DNA from: Exiguobacterium artemiae 255-15
Lineage (GTDB): Bacteria; Bacillota; Bacilli; Exiguobacteriales; Exiguobacteriaceae
Direction of reading: 5' to 3'
DNA length: 64,000 nt
Assembly: GCF_000019905.1 (NCBI RefSeq)
Contig: NC_010556.1
Span: forward strand, 2,568,001 to 2,632,000
In this document: positions 33,475 to 43,630 of the stretch, piece after piece
Position numbering within the stretch: position 1 is the first letter of the stretch
Layout: every line of letters starts with the position of its first letter
Position numbers and translations under genes: made by a program
Notes under the pieces: generated by a model
What the model was told of the DNA's origin: nothing
Database searches by the model: none
The model's input: only the letters and a program-made list of their open reading frames with translations

Positions 33475-33813
33475 TTATAACGTATCCACAAGTTTAATTG
33501 CTTTTGTCATATGTTCCTTTAAGTATTTAGCATCTTCCCCACGCCCCAGTTGGTCACTGGTAAACAACTGATCGTTGTAAAACTCTAAAAACTCTTTGAA
33601 TTTGTTATGACAAAGTCTGTTCACTGCATTCGATAGGTTGTTTTGATATTTAGGAGAAGACAGATTATGCTTATAAAATTTGTCAGTCAACAATGATACA
33701 AGCTTTAATGCTTCAATATAGTGTTCTGATGAGTCATCACCGCTTTGTTTCATTAAAGCTTTGCCGGCTTCATTTGCGATGACTTCCTTTGTTTTTTTAT
33801 AGTAATCTTCCAT
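33475..33813 (-). CDS. Hypothetical helical protein (112 aa)
   Basis: 112 residues, charged and alpha-helical, with no signal peptide, membrane segment or known motif (for example NNLSNAVNRLCHNKFKEFLEFYNDQL). ATG 33813 has GGATGG upstream. It lies just beyond the terminator of the polysaccharide operon and next to the IS3 remnant, so it may be accessory. I do not recognise the family. Confidence 0.55.
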   Translation of the reverse strand: MEDYYKKTKEVIANEAGKALMKQSGDDSSEHYIEALKLVSLLTDKFYKHNLSSPKYQNNLSNAVNRLCHNKFKEFLEFYNDQLFTSDQLGRGEDAKYLKEHMTKAIKLVDTL

Positions 33814-33871
33814 AGTTCATTTCCATCCTATTCGTGTAAGATATCGTACCTTTATCTATTCCCTACTGAAA

Positions 33872-33894
33872 CAAAAAATCCCCTAAAAGGGGAC
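33872..33894 (-). terminator. Terminator of the polysaccharide operon
   Basis: GTCCCC-TTTT-AGGGGA hairpin followed by a T-run on the minus strand, right after the ugd stop codon. Confidence 0.75.
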
Positions 33895-33899
33895 ATATT

Positions 33900-35066
33900 T
33901 TAGTCGCGACTGTACAGATCACGCGTATAAACTTTATCCTCAACATCACTCAACTCAGAATGCATCCGGTTCGAAAGAATAATATCCGACTCTTGCTTAA
34001 ACGCTTCAAGATCACGAATGACGCGTGAGTTATAGAATGTATCTTCCGTCAAGACCGGTTCAAAAACTGTTACTTCAATTCCCTTCGCCTTGATTCTCTT
34101 CATAATTCCTTGAATCGAAGAGGCCCGGAAGTTATCCGAATCTGTTTTCATCGTTAAACGATACACCCCAACGACTTTCGGATTCTGTTTGATGATCGTA
34201 TCGGCAATGTAGTCTTTGCGTGTCCGGTTCGCTTCAACAATTGCCCCGATGATGTTATTTGGTACTTCATCATAGTTCGCAAGCAGCTGCTTCGTATCTT
34301 TCGGTAAGCAGTAACCTCCGTATCCAAACGATGGATTGTTGTAGTGGTTACCGATTCGGCTATCAAGCCCGACACCTTCAATGATTTGTTTTGTATCAAG
34401 ATTACGGACTTCCGCATACGTATCGAGCTCATTAAAGAATGCGACACGCATCGCAAGATACGTATTGGAGAATAACTTGATTGCTTCAGCTTCGGTTGAA
34501 TCTGTCAAAAGAATCGGCACGTCTTTCTTAATGGCACCTTCAAGTAAAAGATCAGCGAATTGTTGCGCGCGTTCCGACTGTTCACCGACGACGATACGTG
34601 ATGGATAGAGGTTGTCATGTAATGCCTGACCTTCACGCAAGAACTCCGGTGAGAAGATAATGTTTGGTGTATCGAACTTCTCTTTTAACTCTTGTGTGTA
34701 GCCAACCGGTACCGTCGATTTAATGACCATCGTCGCATCCGGATTGATAGCAAGAACTGTCGCAATGACGCTTTCAACAGTACGAGTATTAAAGTAGTTC
34801 CGTGTTGGATCATAATCCGTCGGAGTAGCAATAATGACGAATTCAGCATCTTTGTATGCTTCAAAATTGTCAGTTGTCGCATGCAAGTTCAATTCTTTGT
34901 TTTGTAAAAAGTTTTCAATCTCAGCATCAACGATTGGTGATTTCCGATCATTGACGAGCTCGACACGTTCTTTAATGATATCAATCGATGTGACTTCATT
35001 ATGTTGTGCGAGCAAAACCGCCATAGAAAGACCAACGTATCCCGTTCCTGCTACTGTTATTTTCAT
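33900..35066 (-). CDS. ugd: UDP-glucose 6-dehydrogenase
   Basis: 388 residues, the short form of the family. The NAD-binding motif is [20 protein letters not shown]; the catalytic Cys is in [23 protein letters not shown] and [16 protein letters not shown] are also family hallmarks. It oxidises UDP-glucose twice to UDP-glucuronate for polysaccharide synthesis. It is the last gene of the long operon and follows a UDP-glucuronate 4-epimerase gene by 17 bases. In Bacillota such enzymes are often activated by tyrosine phosphorylation by the BY-kinase, which is encoded at 49 kb. Confidence 0.93.
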   Translation of the reverse strand: MKITVAGTGYVGLSMAVLLAQHNEVTSIDIIKERVELVNDRKSPIVDAEIENFLQNKELNLHATTDNFEAYKDAEFVIIATPTDYDPTRNYFNTRTVESVIATVLAINPDATMVIKSTVPVGYTQELKEKFDTPNIIFSPEFLREGQALHDNLYPSRIVVGEQSERAQQFADLLLEGAIKKDVPILLTDSTEAEAIKLFSNTYLAMRVAFFNELDTYAEVRNLDTKQIIEGVGLDSRIGNHYNNPSFGYGGYCLPKDTKQLLANYDEVPNNIIGAIVEANRTRKDYIADTIIKQNPKVVGVYRLTMKTDSDNFRASSIQGIMKRIKAKGIEVTVFEPVLTEDTFYNSRVIRDLEAFKQESDIILSNRMHSELSDVEDKVYTRDLYSRD

Positions 35067-35083
35067 GTTAAATCTCTCCTTTC

Positions 35084-36112
35084 TTATAATTTGACGTTGT
35101 AGTACTCTTTGTACCAGTCAACGAATTTTCCAAGGCCTTCTTCAATACTTGTACTTGGTTTAAAATCTATATCCCGTTCTAACTCTGATACATCTGCATA
35201 AGTACGAAGAACATCACCTGGTTGCATTTCCATGTATTTCTTATTTGCTTCTTTACCAATTTTCTCTTCCAATACATTGATAAATTTCATAAGTTGGACC
35301 GGTTGGTTATTTCCGATGTTATAAACACGATATGGAGCAAAGCTTGCGCCAAGTTCATCTTTACTTTCATCCCAATCCGGATTTTTTTGGGGCGCACGCG
35401 GAATCAATTTGACGATTCCTTCAACGATATCATCGATATAAGTAAAATCACGCTCCATTTTCCCATGATTAAATACTTTAATCGGATTTCCTTCGACGAT
35501 ATCCTTCGTGAACGAGAAGTAGGCCATATCAGGACGACCCCATGGACCATATACAGTGAAAAAACGTAATCCCGTTGTAGGAATATCATATAAGTGGCTA
35601 TATGTATGAGCCATTAATTCGTTCGATTTTTTCGTTGCCGCATAAAGACTGACAGGATGATCTACATTATGATTTGTTGAGAATGGTGCCACTTTGTTTC
35701 CACCATAAACAGAACTAGATGATGCATAAAGAAGATGCTTTACAGGATAATTCCGACATGCTTCTAATATATTTAAAAAACCAGTTAAGTTTGAATCTAA
35801 ATAGGCGTATGGATTTTCAATTGAATAGCGTACCCCTGCCTGTGCTGCTAAATTGATTACAATTTCGATATTATGTTTTTCAAAAAGTGTATTTAATTTC
35901 TCTCTATCAGTTATATCTATTTTGTAAAAATAGAAACTATCCTTATAATCTGATTTTATTTTTTCAAAACGGTTTTTTTTTAAATTAACATCATAATAAT
36001 TATTTTCGTTATCTAAACCTATAACTTCAATCCCCATACTCAATAGTTTATTAGATAAGTGAAATCCGATAAAACCTAAAGCACCTGTAATTAAAATTTT
36101 ATTATTTATCAT
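35084..36112 (-). CDS. UDP-glucuronate 4-epimerase (CapI-like)
   Basis: 342 residues of the extended SDR class: [15 protein letters not shown] at the N-terminus, catalytic SSSVYGGN and [19 protein letters not shown]. The overall pattern, with [22 protein letters not shown], is that of UDP-glucuronate 4-epimerases, which make UDP-galacturonate. It starts inside the flippase stop (ATGA) and precedes ugd, so the two enzymes form a UDP-GlcA to UDP-GalA branch. The first ~100 codons are notably more AT-rich than the rest, marking the border of the low-GC cassette. Confidence 0.88.
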   Translation of the reverse strand: MINNKILITGALGFIGFHLSNKLLSMGIEVIGLDNENNYYDVNLKKNRFEKIKSDYKDSFYFYKIDITDREKLNTLFEKHNIEIVINLAAQAGVRYSIENPYAYLDSNLTGFLNILEACRNYPVKHLLYASSSSVYGGNKVAPFSTNHNVDHPVSLYAATKKSNELMAHTYSHLYDIPTTGLRFFTVYGPWGRPDMAYFSFTKDIVEGNPIKVFNHGKMERDFTYIDDIVEGIVKLIPRAPQKNPDWDESKDELGASFAPYRVYNIGNNQPVQLMKFINVLEEKIGKEANKKYMEMQPGDVLRTYADVSELERDIDFKPSTSIEEGLGKFVDWYKEYYNVKL

Positions 36113-37644
36113 TGAATTTTTCTCCTCACTTTTCCAATAAGTATATTCAATAAGTATATAAAATCTCTATTTTTATAGTATACCGATACAAAAACTACTA
36201 AAAATACTATTAATGAAATAGCTAAATTTCTTATTGCATCCCAATAAATATTTGTTGGCTGAAACAAATTTATTAAACAAATTGTTAGTAATGAACAAAA
36301 AACTAAAATTAATATTTGGTATACATATGATTTAATATAACTTTTTATACTACTTTTAAAGCCATATTTATACAAAATATAAGGTTCAATCCATAAACAA
36401 GTTAAAACAGTACTGATGGTAGTTCCATACAGAACTCCCATGATACCAAATTTATAGCCAAGGTATAAGGAACAAATAATATTTATGCTTACTTCAAATA
36501 TTGGTTTATAACGATCGTACCAAAATAATCCTAATGCATCTCTAAAAGTTAAAACACTTTTCCTCATACCATTAATGTAGAAATTTAAAAGTATCACGTA
36601 TAATATTGAATTTGAAAAAACAAATTTATTTCCTATCCAAATAGTAATAAATTGATTTAAAAAATTTAAAAGTATCACAGAACTAATACCATAAATAAAA
36701 AAACAGGCCATATTTACAGAATTAAATATTTCTTTTTTTTTCGAGTCTGAACTTGATACACCTAAATTCCCTACACTCGAAATAATTGATTGAAATAATA
36801 TTCCGTAAATTGTATTTAAGGATCCTACTATTAATAAATAGTTAGAATAAATACCTACAACAGATAATCCAGATATTTTTGAAATTAATAAATTATCTGT
36901 ACTATTTACAATTATTCCTCCAATTTTGTGTCCAAACATTGCTTTTGTATTTTTGATTATATCTTTTAAGACGTTTTTATCTAATTTTTCAATATTATTT
37001 TCTTTTAAAAATGGATACATTTTGTTTGCTTTTCTAGAAATCAAAACATTCTCAACTATAGTCATAAAAACTTGAATTAACAAGTATAAAATATAGTTTT
37101 GAGTGTATATTAAAAAGATAATTTGTAATAAGTTGCACAAGAAAAATAAAGTGTACCTGTATAGAGTAGCTATATATCTATTTTGATCTGCTATTATTAA
37201 CGATCTTTTATAGCTAAAAAAATATGAGAAAACAGAGTTTAAAACAAACAAAAAGTAAATTAAATATAGGTTGTCTACTTCCTTTGAATTTTCAAGAAAT
37301 ATAGAAATAAATGGACTTATTATTAAACTAATACTTAATATCGCTATTCCAATAACGTTGTAAACTCTCTTATAAAAATTCATTAATGACTTTATTTGTT
37401 CTACATTATTTGAAGACAAAGGTTTATATAGACTATAAGTAATTGCAGCACCTATTCCTAATTCTGCAAAAGAAAGCATTGTTAATAGATTTGTAAAAAG
37501 GCTATTTAATCCTAAATATTCGCTCCCTAGAATTTTTACAAAAAGTGTTCTTGAAAAGAAAGTTATTAACAATGCTAAACATTGACCAACGATTGCATAT
37601 TTTATATTTTTTAAAGATTTGCTTGTTCTACTCACAAAGATCAC
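36109..37644 (-). CDS. wzx: Wzx-type polysaccharide flippase
   Basis: 511 residues with about 14 membrane segments and the MATE/MVF-like start IKYAIVGQCLALLITFFSRTLF, then GLNSLFTNLLTMLSFAELGIG, typical of oligosaccharide repeat-unit flippases in Bacillota. It moves undecaprenyl-linked repeat units across the membrane. GTG 37644 overlaps the polymerase stop; a second GTG three codons downstream is an alternative. Very AT-rich codon use, as in the neighbouring polymerase and transferases. Confidence 0.85.
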   Translation of the reverse strand: MIFVSRTSKSLKNIKYAIVGQCLALLITFFSRTLFVKILGSEYLGLNSLFTNLLTMLSFAELGIGAAITYSLYKPLSSNNVEQIKSLMNFYKRVYNVIGIAILSISLIISPFISIFLENSKEVDNLYLIYFLFVLNSVFSYFFSYKRSLIIADQNRYIATLYRYTLFFLCNLLQIIFLIYTQNYILYLLIQVFMTIVENVLISRKANKMYPFLKENNIEKLDKNVLKDIIKNTKAMFGHKIGGIIVNSTDNLLISKISGLSVVGIYSNYLLIVGSLNTIYGILFQSIISSVGNLGVSSSDSKKKEIFNSVNMACFFIYGISSVILLNFLNQFITIWIGNKFVFSNSILYVILLNFYINGMRKSVLTFRDALGLFWYDRYKPIFEVSINIICSLYLGYKFGIMGVLYGTTISTVLTCLWIEPYILYKYGFKSSIKSYIKSYVYQILILVFCSLLTICLINLFQPTNIYWDAIRNLAISLIVFLVVFVSVYYKNRDFIYLLNILIGKVRRKIQ

Positions 37645-39131
37645 ACTCTTTTTTCTTTCATATTTTGAGGATATTTATCATTTGAACTTATTAAATATGT
37701 ATATATCAATATGAAAAAGAAATTACTAATAGCTATATTGAGATTATACATAATGGGTGAGATTGCAAATGAAATACAAGCATATAGATAAATATACTTT
37801 TCAATAAAATTTTTAGTTTGTTTAACCTTTTTTTCGTAAAAAAATGCTAATAATATGCTTACTAATGAAAAAATTGGAGAAAAAATAAATCCAAAATAAA
37901 AATTTCCTTGTCCAATCATTGGAATTATTTTAGTTACTTGTGTATAAGATCCCTTAATAAATTCATTGTACACTTGAGGTGTTGTTTCATAATTCTTGAA
38001 GAAATACGACATAAAAGGTATTGAGTTAATAAAATCTGATACAACAATACTTAAATTGATTGGTTTAACCATACTTACTGCTGCGGAAATGTTAATAATT
38101 CCACTAAAGTATGCATTTACTGTTGAAGAAAAGAGAGAATTTACATCAGGTTGATCTTTATACAATCCAGATTTATAGAATAATCCAAGTATAGAAAAGG
38201 ATATTAACAAAATCAGCAAAATAAATATATATTTTTTGTATTTTTCATACATGTTAGAGGTAATTATAAGTAATATTAGTGCAAGAACAACAGAGTTTAT
38301 TTTTTCTGGAGTCATAATCGTAAATACGATTGTTATTACAAATATTGAAAAAATCAATCCTAATAATTGATTTTTTTCCTCATACTTAACATATATTTTA
38401 TAAATAAGTATTATAGGTAAAAAAACTTGTAGTATCCTTACAAAAGTTACAAATGTCCAATAAATTAAAGGTGGAACTTGATTTCTCAAATTTAACAGTT
38501 CTATTCTTTTTGTATAGTTTTGAATTTCAGAAGTTTCTATAAAAAACGAAAAATAATCTAATAATTGTGGTGAGAACAATACACTTAGTAAAATAATAAA
38601 AGTTGAAATACTGATAAAATACTTTGCTTTTTTCCCAAACATATTATTTACATTTTCTAACTTAACTTTATCTTTAATAACAATATGATTTGAGGTGAAT
38701 TTTTCTAAAAAAAACATTACTCTCATAACTAAAAATACAATCATTAATTCATATATGGAAAGTATTATTGAAAAGTTCATATTTTTATATAATATTGAAT
38801 AATCAACAATTGTTTTATATTCTCCTAGAAGAAGATTATAGCCATTTAAGCACAATATCAAAGGTAAAATCACGCATCTTATTGAATAAGAAAAGTACAC
38901 TAATGTAAATGTAGTATTATTAAAATACTTTTTTATATTGTTTATAAAAAAGATGCTAAATGTCCCAAAAAACAACGGTAACAAAGGCAAATATTCATAT
39001 TGAACAGGTCTTCTCTTATCAATTAATATATATAGTGATACTGCTATACTTATAAAAATCAAAATATTTGAAAGCAGTAAAGATTTACTTTTCTCATCAT
39101 TTTTTTTATTTAAATTTATATTTAATTTCAT
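37641..39131 (-). CDS. wzy: Wzy-like polysaccharide polymerase
   Basis: 496 residues with about 12 hydrophobic segments and a larger outside loop in the second half (GLYKDQPDVNSLFSSTVNAYF to SYTQVTKIIPMIGQGNFYFG). The latter resembles the O-antigen ligase/polymerase pattern. Sequence similarity among Wzy proteins is low, so the call rests on topology and on its place between flippase and glycosyltransferases. It overlaps wzx by four bases. The base composition is the most AT-rich of the window. Confidence 0.75.
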   Translation of the reverse strand: MKLNINLNKKNDEKSKSLLLSNILIFISIAVSLYILIDKRRPVQYEYLPLLPLFFGTFSIFFINNIKKYFNNTTFTLVYFSYSIRCVILPLILCLNGYNLLLGEYKTIVDYSILYKNMNFSIILSIYELMIVFLVMRVMFFLEKFTSNHIVIKDKVKLENVNNMFGKKAKYFISISTFIILLSVLFSPQLLDYFSFFIETSEIQNYTKRIELLNLRNQVPPLIYWTFVTFVRILQVFLPIILIYKIYVKYEEKNQLLGLIFSIFVITIVFTIMTPEKINSVVLALILLIITSNMYEKYKKYIFILLILLISFSILGLFYKSGLYKDQPDVNSLFSSTVNAYFSGIINISAAVSMVKPINLSIVVSDFINSIPFMSYFFKNYETTPQVYNEFIKGSYTQVTKIIPMIGQGNFYFGFIFSPIFSLVSILLAFFYEKKVKQTKNFIEKYIYLYACISFAISPIMYNLNIAISNFFFILIYTYLISSNDKYPQNMKEKRV

Positions 39132-39146
39132 TTTTCCTCCTAAAAA

Positions 39147-40229
39147 TTAATTATGGATATTTAAATATATTTCCCTTAAACGTTTACTCGAATTTCTTTT
39201 ATCATATCCATTTTTTTGGATTTCTTGACTCATATCTTTTCTTTGATAATTATTTGAATGTTTTAAAACTTTTTCGACCCATATTTTTTTTTCGGTAGAG
39301 AGTGATATTGATTCCACTAAATCAGAAATAAATGCTTCTTTAGGAATATTTTCAGATACTATACTTTTTAAGCCAGCTGCCTGCGCTTCAATAACTACAA
39401 TACCTAATCCCTCATATCTTGAAGGGAAAACAAATATATCAATTGCTTGTAATAAATTCGAAACATCTTCTCTAACACCTGTAAATACAACATTATCACC
39501 TAGGCCATAATTTTTTACTTTATCTATTACATCTTTTTTTAACTCTCCATCCCCTATTAAAAGTAATTTAGAGTTTTTATTTTTTTTATTTACATCATTA
39601 AAAATATCTATTAAAAAATCATGATTTTTTTGATATTTAAAATTCCCGATATGTCCGATTACATAATTATTTTCTAAATCCATTTTAGAACGATAACTTT
39701 TTCTTACTATGTCATTAAAAATATACTTACTACTATCAATACCATTTTTAATTAATTCGAATTTTTCATTTCCAAACATTGATATTCCCGCGATTTTTGA
39801 GCAAGCCAAATTTTCGTTTGAAAAAAATGTTAATATTTTCGAGTTTAAATAATGCATAATATTTGTCAGTCTTTTGTTTCCCTTAAACTCATTGTGACTA
39901 TGTGCAATAGTTTTAATCCCTAACAACCTACCTAATATTATAGGTTCTATACTACTACAAGAATTTAGATGGTGATGAATAACATCATAATTCTCATTCT
40001 TAAGTAATCTATAAAGCTCAAATACAAACTTCAATGGATTTTTTCTTCTAGAAGTTATTTTGTGAATTTTACTGTTTTTTTCTATAAACACTTCTTCAAA
40101 ATAAATTTTATCAGTAATTTTTAAAAAATCTATTTGAATCTCATCACTATGAATCTCACCGTAAGTGTTTAACACAAATGCCTCAATTCCGCCTAAATAT
40201 TGATCTACTCCACAATAAAGTATTTTCAA
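39147..40229 (-). CDS. Glycosyltransferase family 4
   Basis: 360 residues, GT-B fold. TTG 40229 is chosen because GAGGAG stands upstream and the stop of the previous gene overlaps it (TTGA). The N-terminal acceptor half has HHHLNSCSSIEPIILGRLLGIKTIAHSHNEF; the donor half has IGHIGNFKYQKNHDFLIDIF, LLIGDGELKKDV and the GT4 motif FPSRYEGLGIVVIEAQAAG. It resembles its upstream neighbour closely (EpsF/CapM-like), so the two probably arose by duplication. Donor and acceptor sugars are unknown. It works at the inner membrane face. Confidence 0.87.
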   Translation of the reverse strand: MKILYCGVDQYLGGIEAFVLNTYGEIHSDEIQIDFLKITDKIYFEEVFIEKNSKIHKITSRRKNPLKFVFELYRLLKNENYDVIHHHLNSCSSIEPIILGRLLGIKTIAHSHNEFKGNKRLTNIMHYLNSKILTFFSNENLACSKIAGISMFGNEKFELIKNGIDSSKYIFNDIVRKSYRSKMDLENNYVIGHIGNFKYQKNHDFLIDIFNDVNKKNKNSKLLLIGDGELKKDVIDKVKNYGLGDNVVFTGVREDVSNLLQAIDIFVFPSRYEGLGIVVIEAQAAGLKSIVSENIPKEAFISDLVESISLSTEKKIWVEKVLKHSNNYQRKDMSQEIQKNGYDKRNSSKRLREIYLNIHN

Positions 40230-41353
40230 TGAACACTACTCCTCTTCTGCCGATAAAATTCTTCAAACCAACTAACAAGTTGATTTATATCATATCCCTG
40301 TTCAGCAATATTATTTATGTCACTCTGTCTATGTGATGTATTTGTAATTTTATTTTGTATAATTTTAGCCCAATAACTGTGACTTTCTTTTAAAGGTACA
40401 ATTGTTATTAAATCAGATAATATAACATCTTCAGGAATGCTATCTGATATAACACATTCTAATCCAGCTGCTTGTGCTTCGATTAAAGAAATACCTAATC
40501 CTTCCCATAACGAAGGAAATAAAAACACATCCATTACTTGTAAATAATCTTCAACGTTATGAACTGCACCTAAAAAATATATATCATTTAAAATATTCAT
40601 TTTATTAGCTTCTTCTACTATTTTTTCTTTTAACTCACCATCTCCAATTAAAAGTAGTATTGTATTAGAATTATTCTTTTTAAATTCTTGGAATACACCT
40701 AATATTTTCAAATGATTTTTAGCAGTTGTCATTCTTCCAATATGACCTATAATTTTTTTTCCTTTTAAATCCATTTCCTCTTTTAAGAGGGTTCTCTTGG
40801 AATAGTCAAAATAATATTTCTCTAATTCTATTGAATTTTTAACTATTTTGAAGGTTTTTTTATAAATAATACTACGTCCAAATAACCATGTCCCGGCTTT
40901 TTCTGAACATGCGAATTGATAATTTGATATATATCTAATAGGAAGCTGCATAGAATTTTTTACAAAAGATTTAAAACCCTTACCTGATGAAATACTATGG
41001 CTATGCGCTATAGTATTTAATTTGTATTTTCTACATAACATCATATATATCCAGGCTGTACTTCTAATATGACTATGTAAAAATTCGTAATTCTCACTAT
41101 TATCACGAAGGAATTTTTTCCACCAACTTAGATATTCAAAATGATTATTTCCTTTATAGTTTGGACACCTAAAAATTTTTCCACCACGTGACAGTATTTC
41201 TTGATCATAAAAACAAGCATCATTTGTATGAATCACAAAATCAAATTGAATTTTTGTAGTATCAATTTTTCTATATAAATTCATTACGAAAGATTGTGCC
41301 CCACCTAAATTCGTACTACCAAGAACGTGTAAAACTCTAACTTTATTATTCAT
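40226..41353 (-). CDS. Glycosyltransferase family 4
   Basis: 375 residues, GT-B fold with VLHVLGSTNLGGAQSFVMNLYR at the start, IGHIGRMTTAKNH and LLIGDGELKEKI in the donor half, and FPSLWEGLGISLIEAQAAGLE as the GT4 E-x7-E-like motif. It overlaps the next transferase and lies two bases after the previous one. The product adds one sugar of the repeat unit; which sugar cannot be told. Confidence 0.88.
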   Translation of the reverse strand: MNNKVRVLHVLGSTNLGGAQSFVMNLYRKIDTTKIQFDFVIHTNDACFYDQEILSRGGKIFRCPNYKGNNHFEYLSWWKKFLRDNSENYEFLHSHIRSTAWIYMMLCRKYKLNTIAHSHSISSGKGFKSFVKNSMQLPIRYISNYQFACSEKAGTWLFGRSIIYKKTFKIVKNSIELEKYYFDYSKRTLLKEEMDLKGKKIIGHIGRMTTAKNHLKILGVFQEFKKNNSNTILLLIGDGELKEKIVEEANKMNILNDIYFLGAVHNVEDYLQVMDVFLFPSLWEGLGISLIEAQAAGLECVISDSIPEDVILSDLITIVPLKESHSYWAKIIQNKITNTSHRQSDINNIAEQGYDINQLVSWFEEFYRQKRSSVH

Positions 41354-41355
41354 TA

Positions 41356-42465
41356 TTATAACTCCATAGTATTATATATACTTTCGTTGACAGTATTTAC
41401 TTCAAATTTATTTTTTGCATATTTATAACTTTCTAAACCCATTTTAGGTAATATAGAATTATTGTTAATCAACCATTCCATTTTCTCTGCTAATTTATTC
41501 TCATCTTTGACTGGAATTAAAAACCCATTCTTTCCATCTATAACGGTTTCTCTACATCCAGGCGAGTCAGTAGTAATTATTACTTTACCACTTGACATTG
41601 CTTCTAAAATCGAATGAGGCACACCTTCTCTATAGAAAGAAGGAAGAACGAATACTGAATGTTTATGTAAAACATTACTAATATCATTTCGTTTACCTAA
41701 ATAATCTACTATACCTTTCTCGACATAACTATTAATATCATTTATTTTTATTCCATTAGGATTTGGATCAAGTGGTCCTACAAGTGAAAATTTAATCTCA
41801 GGATATTTGTGTTTTATAATCTCTGCAGCTTTCAAAAATTCCATTACGCCTTTAGATTTAAGCAATCTAGTAACTAAAATAAATGAAGGTACTAAAGAGT
41901 TTTCTTTATACGGAAATTTTTCCAAGTTTATACCAGATCCATTCACTACTATTGCTTTCTCACTAGGAATTATTTTTAAATTAATAAATTCATTTGCATC
42001 ATCAATATTTTGAAATATTACTTTTTTACTTGATTTAAAAACTCTTTTATATAAAAATTTAATCAAGTATCTCAATTTTCTAGCTTTGAACGTGTTTTCT
42101 GTAAAAACGTAACCTATTCCATTTAATGTAGGGTATATGTTTGAAACCCCAGCTAATTTTGCTGCCAAAGTACCAAATATATTAGGTTTGATAGTATAAC
42201 TATGAACAATATCAACATTATTTTTTTTGATTATATTGTAATAAGATAGCAATAATAATATGTCTTTAAATGGATTTAAACTAGTTCTAAAAACATTTGT
42301 TTTTATAAATCTTACATTCATCTTTTCTAATTCTTTTTCATAACCGTATTCAGATCCTGTTACTATAACATTGTATTTTTCTTTATCAATATTATTAATT
42401 AAGTCTTTTCTAGTATTTAAAAATGGACTAGTACGCCCAGAGTTAATTAAGATTGTTTTTTTCAA
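41356..42465 (-). CDS. Glycosyltransferase family 4
   Basis: 369 residues from TTG 42465, which has GGAGG eight bases upstream; the frame runs on to 42480 without a ribosome site. The N-terminal part (GRTSPFLNTRKDLINNI, then YTIKPNIFGTLAAKLAGV) is of the WcaA/CapM/PglA kind used for the first transfer to an undecaprenyl-linked sugar. The donor half has VTRLLKSKGVMEFLKAAE and PSFYREGVPHSILEAMSSGK. The gene overlaps the end of the TagB/F-like gene by 23 bases. Confidence 0.86.
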   Translation of the reverse strand: MKKTILINSGRTSPFLNTRKDLINNIDKEKYNVIVTGSEYGYEKELEKMNVRFIKTNVFRTSLNPFKDILLLLSYYNIIKKNNVDIVHSYTIKPNIFGTLAAKLAGVSNIYPTLNGIGYVFTENTFKARKLRYLIKFLYKRVFKSSKKVIFQNIDDANEFINLKIIPSEKAIVVNGSGINLEKFPYKENSLVPSFILVTRLLKSKGVMEFLKAAEIIKHKYPEIKFSLVGPLDPNPNGIKINDINSYVEKGIVDYLGKRNDISNVLHKHSVFVLPSFYREGVPHSILEAMSSGKVIITTDSPGCRETVIDGKNGFLIPVKDENKLAEKMEWLINNNSILPKMGLESYKYAKNKFEVNTVNESIYNTMEL

Positions 42466-43630
42466 CTTTTTTACCTCCAAAAATTGTGTTCACACATTCT
42501 AAAGTAGCATTGAGGTTGTAATCAATATACTTATTCTTAAACTCTTTAGTCTTTTCTGATTGAATTTGAACGTTCATATTTTTAATTTGACTAAGTAAGT
42601 TTATTTCCTCTGATATCACTCCATTTGGTAACTCTTCATTTAAATTTATATAAAATCCTCTACTTTCTAAATACTCTTTGTAATCGTAACCGAAACAAAA
42701 AATCGGTTTTTCTAAAATAGAATAGTCAAAAATCGTCGCAGAATAATCAGATATTAATATGTCAGATAAAATCATCAGTTCGTTTATATTAGGATAGTCA
42801 GACACATCTATTATAAATTTATTAAAATTTACTCCTAATAATTTATTTGTATACGAATGAGTTCTTAGTAAAACAATATATTCATCGCCAATCTCTTCTT
42901 CCCATTTTTTGAAATCGATAGGCGGTTTTAGAGAATATTGTTTCCCTTTATCGTCGCTATCCCTCCATGTAGGCGCATATAGTATTATTTTTTTAGAGCT
43001 ATCTAAGTTTAAATTTTTTCTTGTATTCTCTTTTACGCTAGAATGCAATTGTATTTTAAATAAAATATCATTTCTAGGCAGCCCAGTTTTTATTAAACTG
43101 TGTTTATCTAAATTAAACGCATTCAGATAAATTTTTTCTTCATATTCACTTGAATAAGAAAAGTAATTTATTTTAGAAAAATCAAAATCATTTCTTCCAC
43201 TTACTGTATTTCCGATTTTTTTCAAAGGTATCCCATGCCAAGTATTTAGATATATCGTAGATTTTTTTTTGAAATTTAGTCCTCGCTCTATATTTACACA
43301 ACTTATCCAATATTTAGATTTTAGTGCAGTGATAAAATATTTTAAAGAATCCATTTTAATTATCTCAATTTTTTTATTAGAATATTCCTCAGGATTTTTG
43401 ACTGCCCAAACCATCCTATATTCATTAAATTTTTTATCGTTAATCATATGATCATAAATTGCTTTTGGACTGTCATTTATTTTCCAACCATGACCATTAA
43501 ATAAAACTAAATTTTTTTCGGTTTTAACAAATATGCCGATACTTTTAAATACCAAGCTCATTAAAACTTTATATGTTTTTTGAATATATACATTATGTTT
43601 TAAAATATACTCAATTCTCTGCATCAACAT
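42443..43630 (-). CDS. CDP-glycerol glycerophosphotransferase family protein (TagB/TagF-like)
   Basis: 395 residues. Motifs of family PF04464: YLNTWHGIPLKKIG, YSSEYEEKIYLNAF, ILYAPTWRDSDDKGK and ILISDYSATIFDYSILEKPIFCF. Enzymes of this family transfer glycerol phosphate or ribitol phosphate from CDP-alcohols, so the polymer may carry polyol-phosphate, or the enzyme may be of the related CapZ-like type. No tagD-like CDP-glycerol synthase gene is in the window. ATG 43630 overlaps the epimerase stop by 20 bases; ATG 43624 has the better spacing to GAGGTG. Confidence 0.85.
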   Translation of the reverse strand: MLMQRIEYILKHNVYIQKTYKVLMSLVFKSIGIFVKTEKNLVLFNGHGWKINDSPKAIYDHMINDKKFNEYRMVWAVKNPEEYSNKKIEIIKMDSLKYFITALKSKYWISCVNIERGLNFKKKSTIYLNTWHGIPLKKIGNTVSGRNDFDFSKINYFSYSSEYEEKIYLNAFNLDKHSLIKTGLPRNDILFKIQLHSSVKENTRKNLNLDSSKKIILYAPTWRDSDDKGKQYSLKPPIDFKKWEEEIGDEYIVLLRTHSYTNKLLGVNFNKFIIDVSDYPNINELMILSDILISDYSATIFDYSILEKPIFCFGYDYKEYLESRGFYINLNEELPNGVISEEINLLSQIKNMNVQIQSEKTKEFKNKYIDYNLNATLECVNTIFGGKKVEKNNLN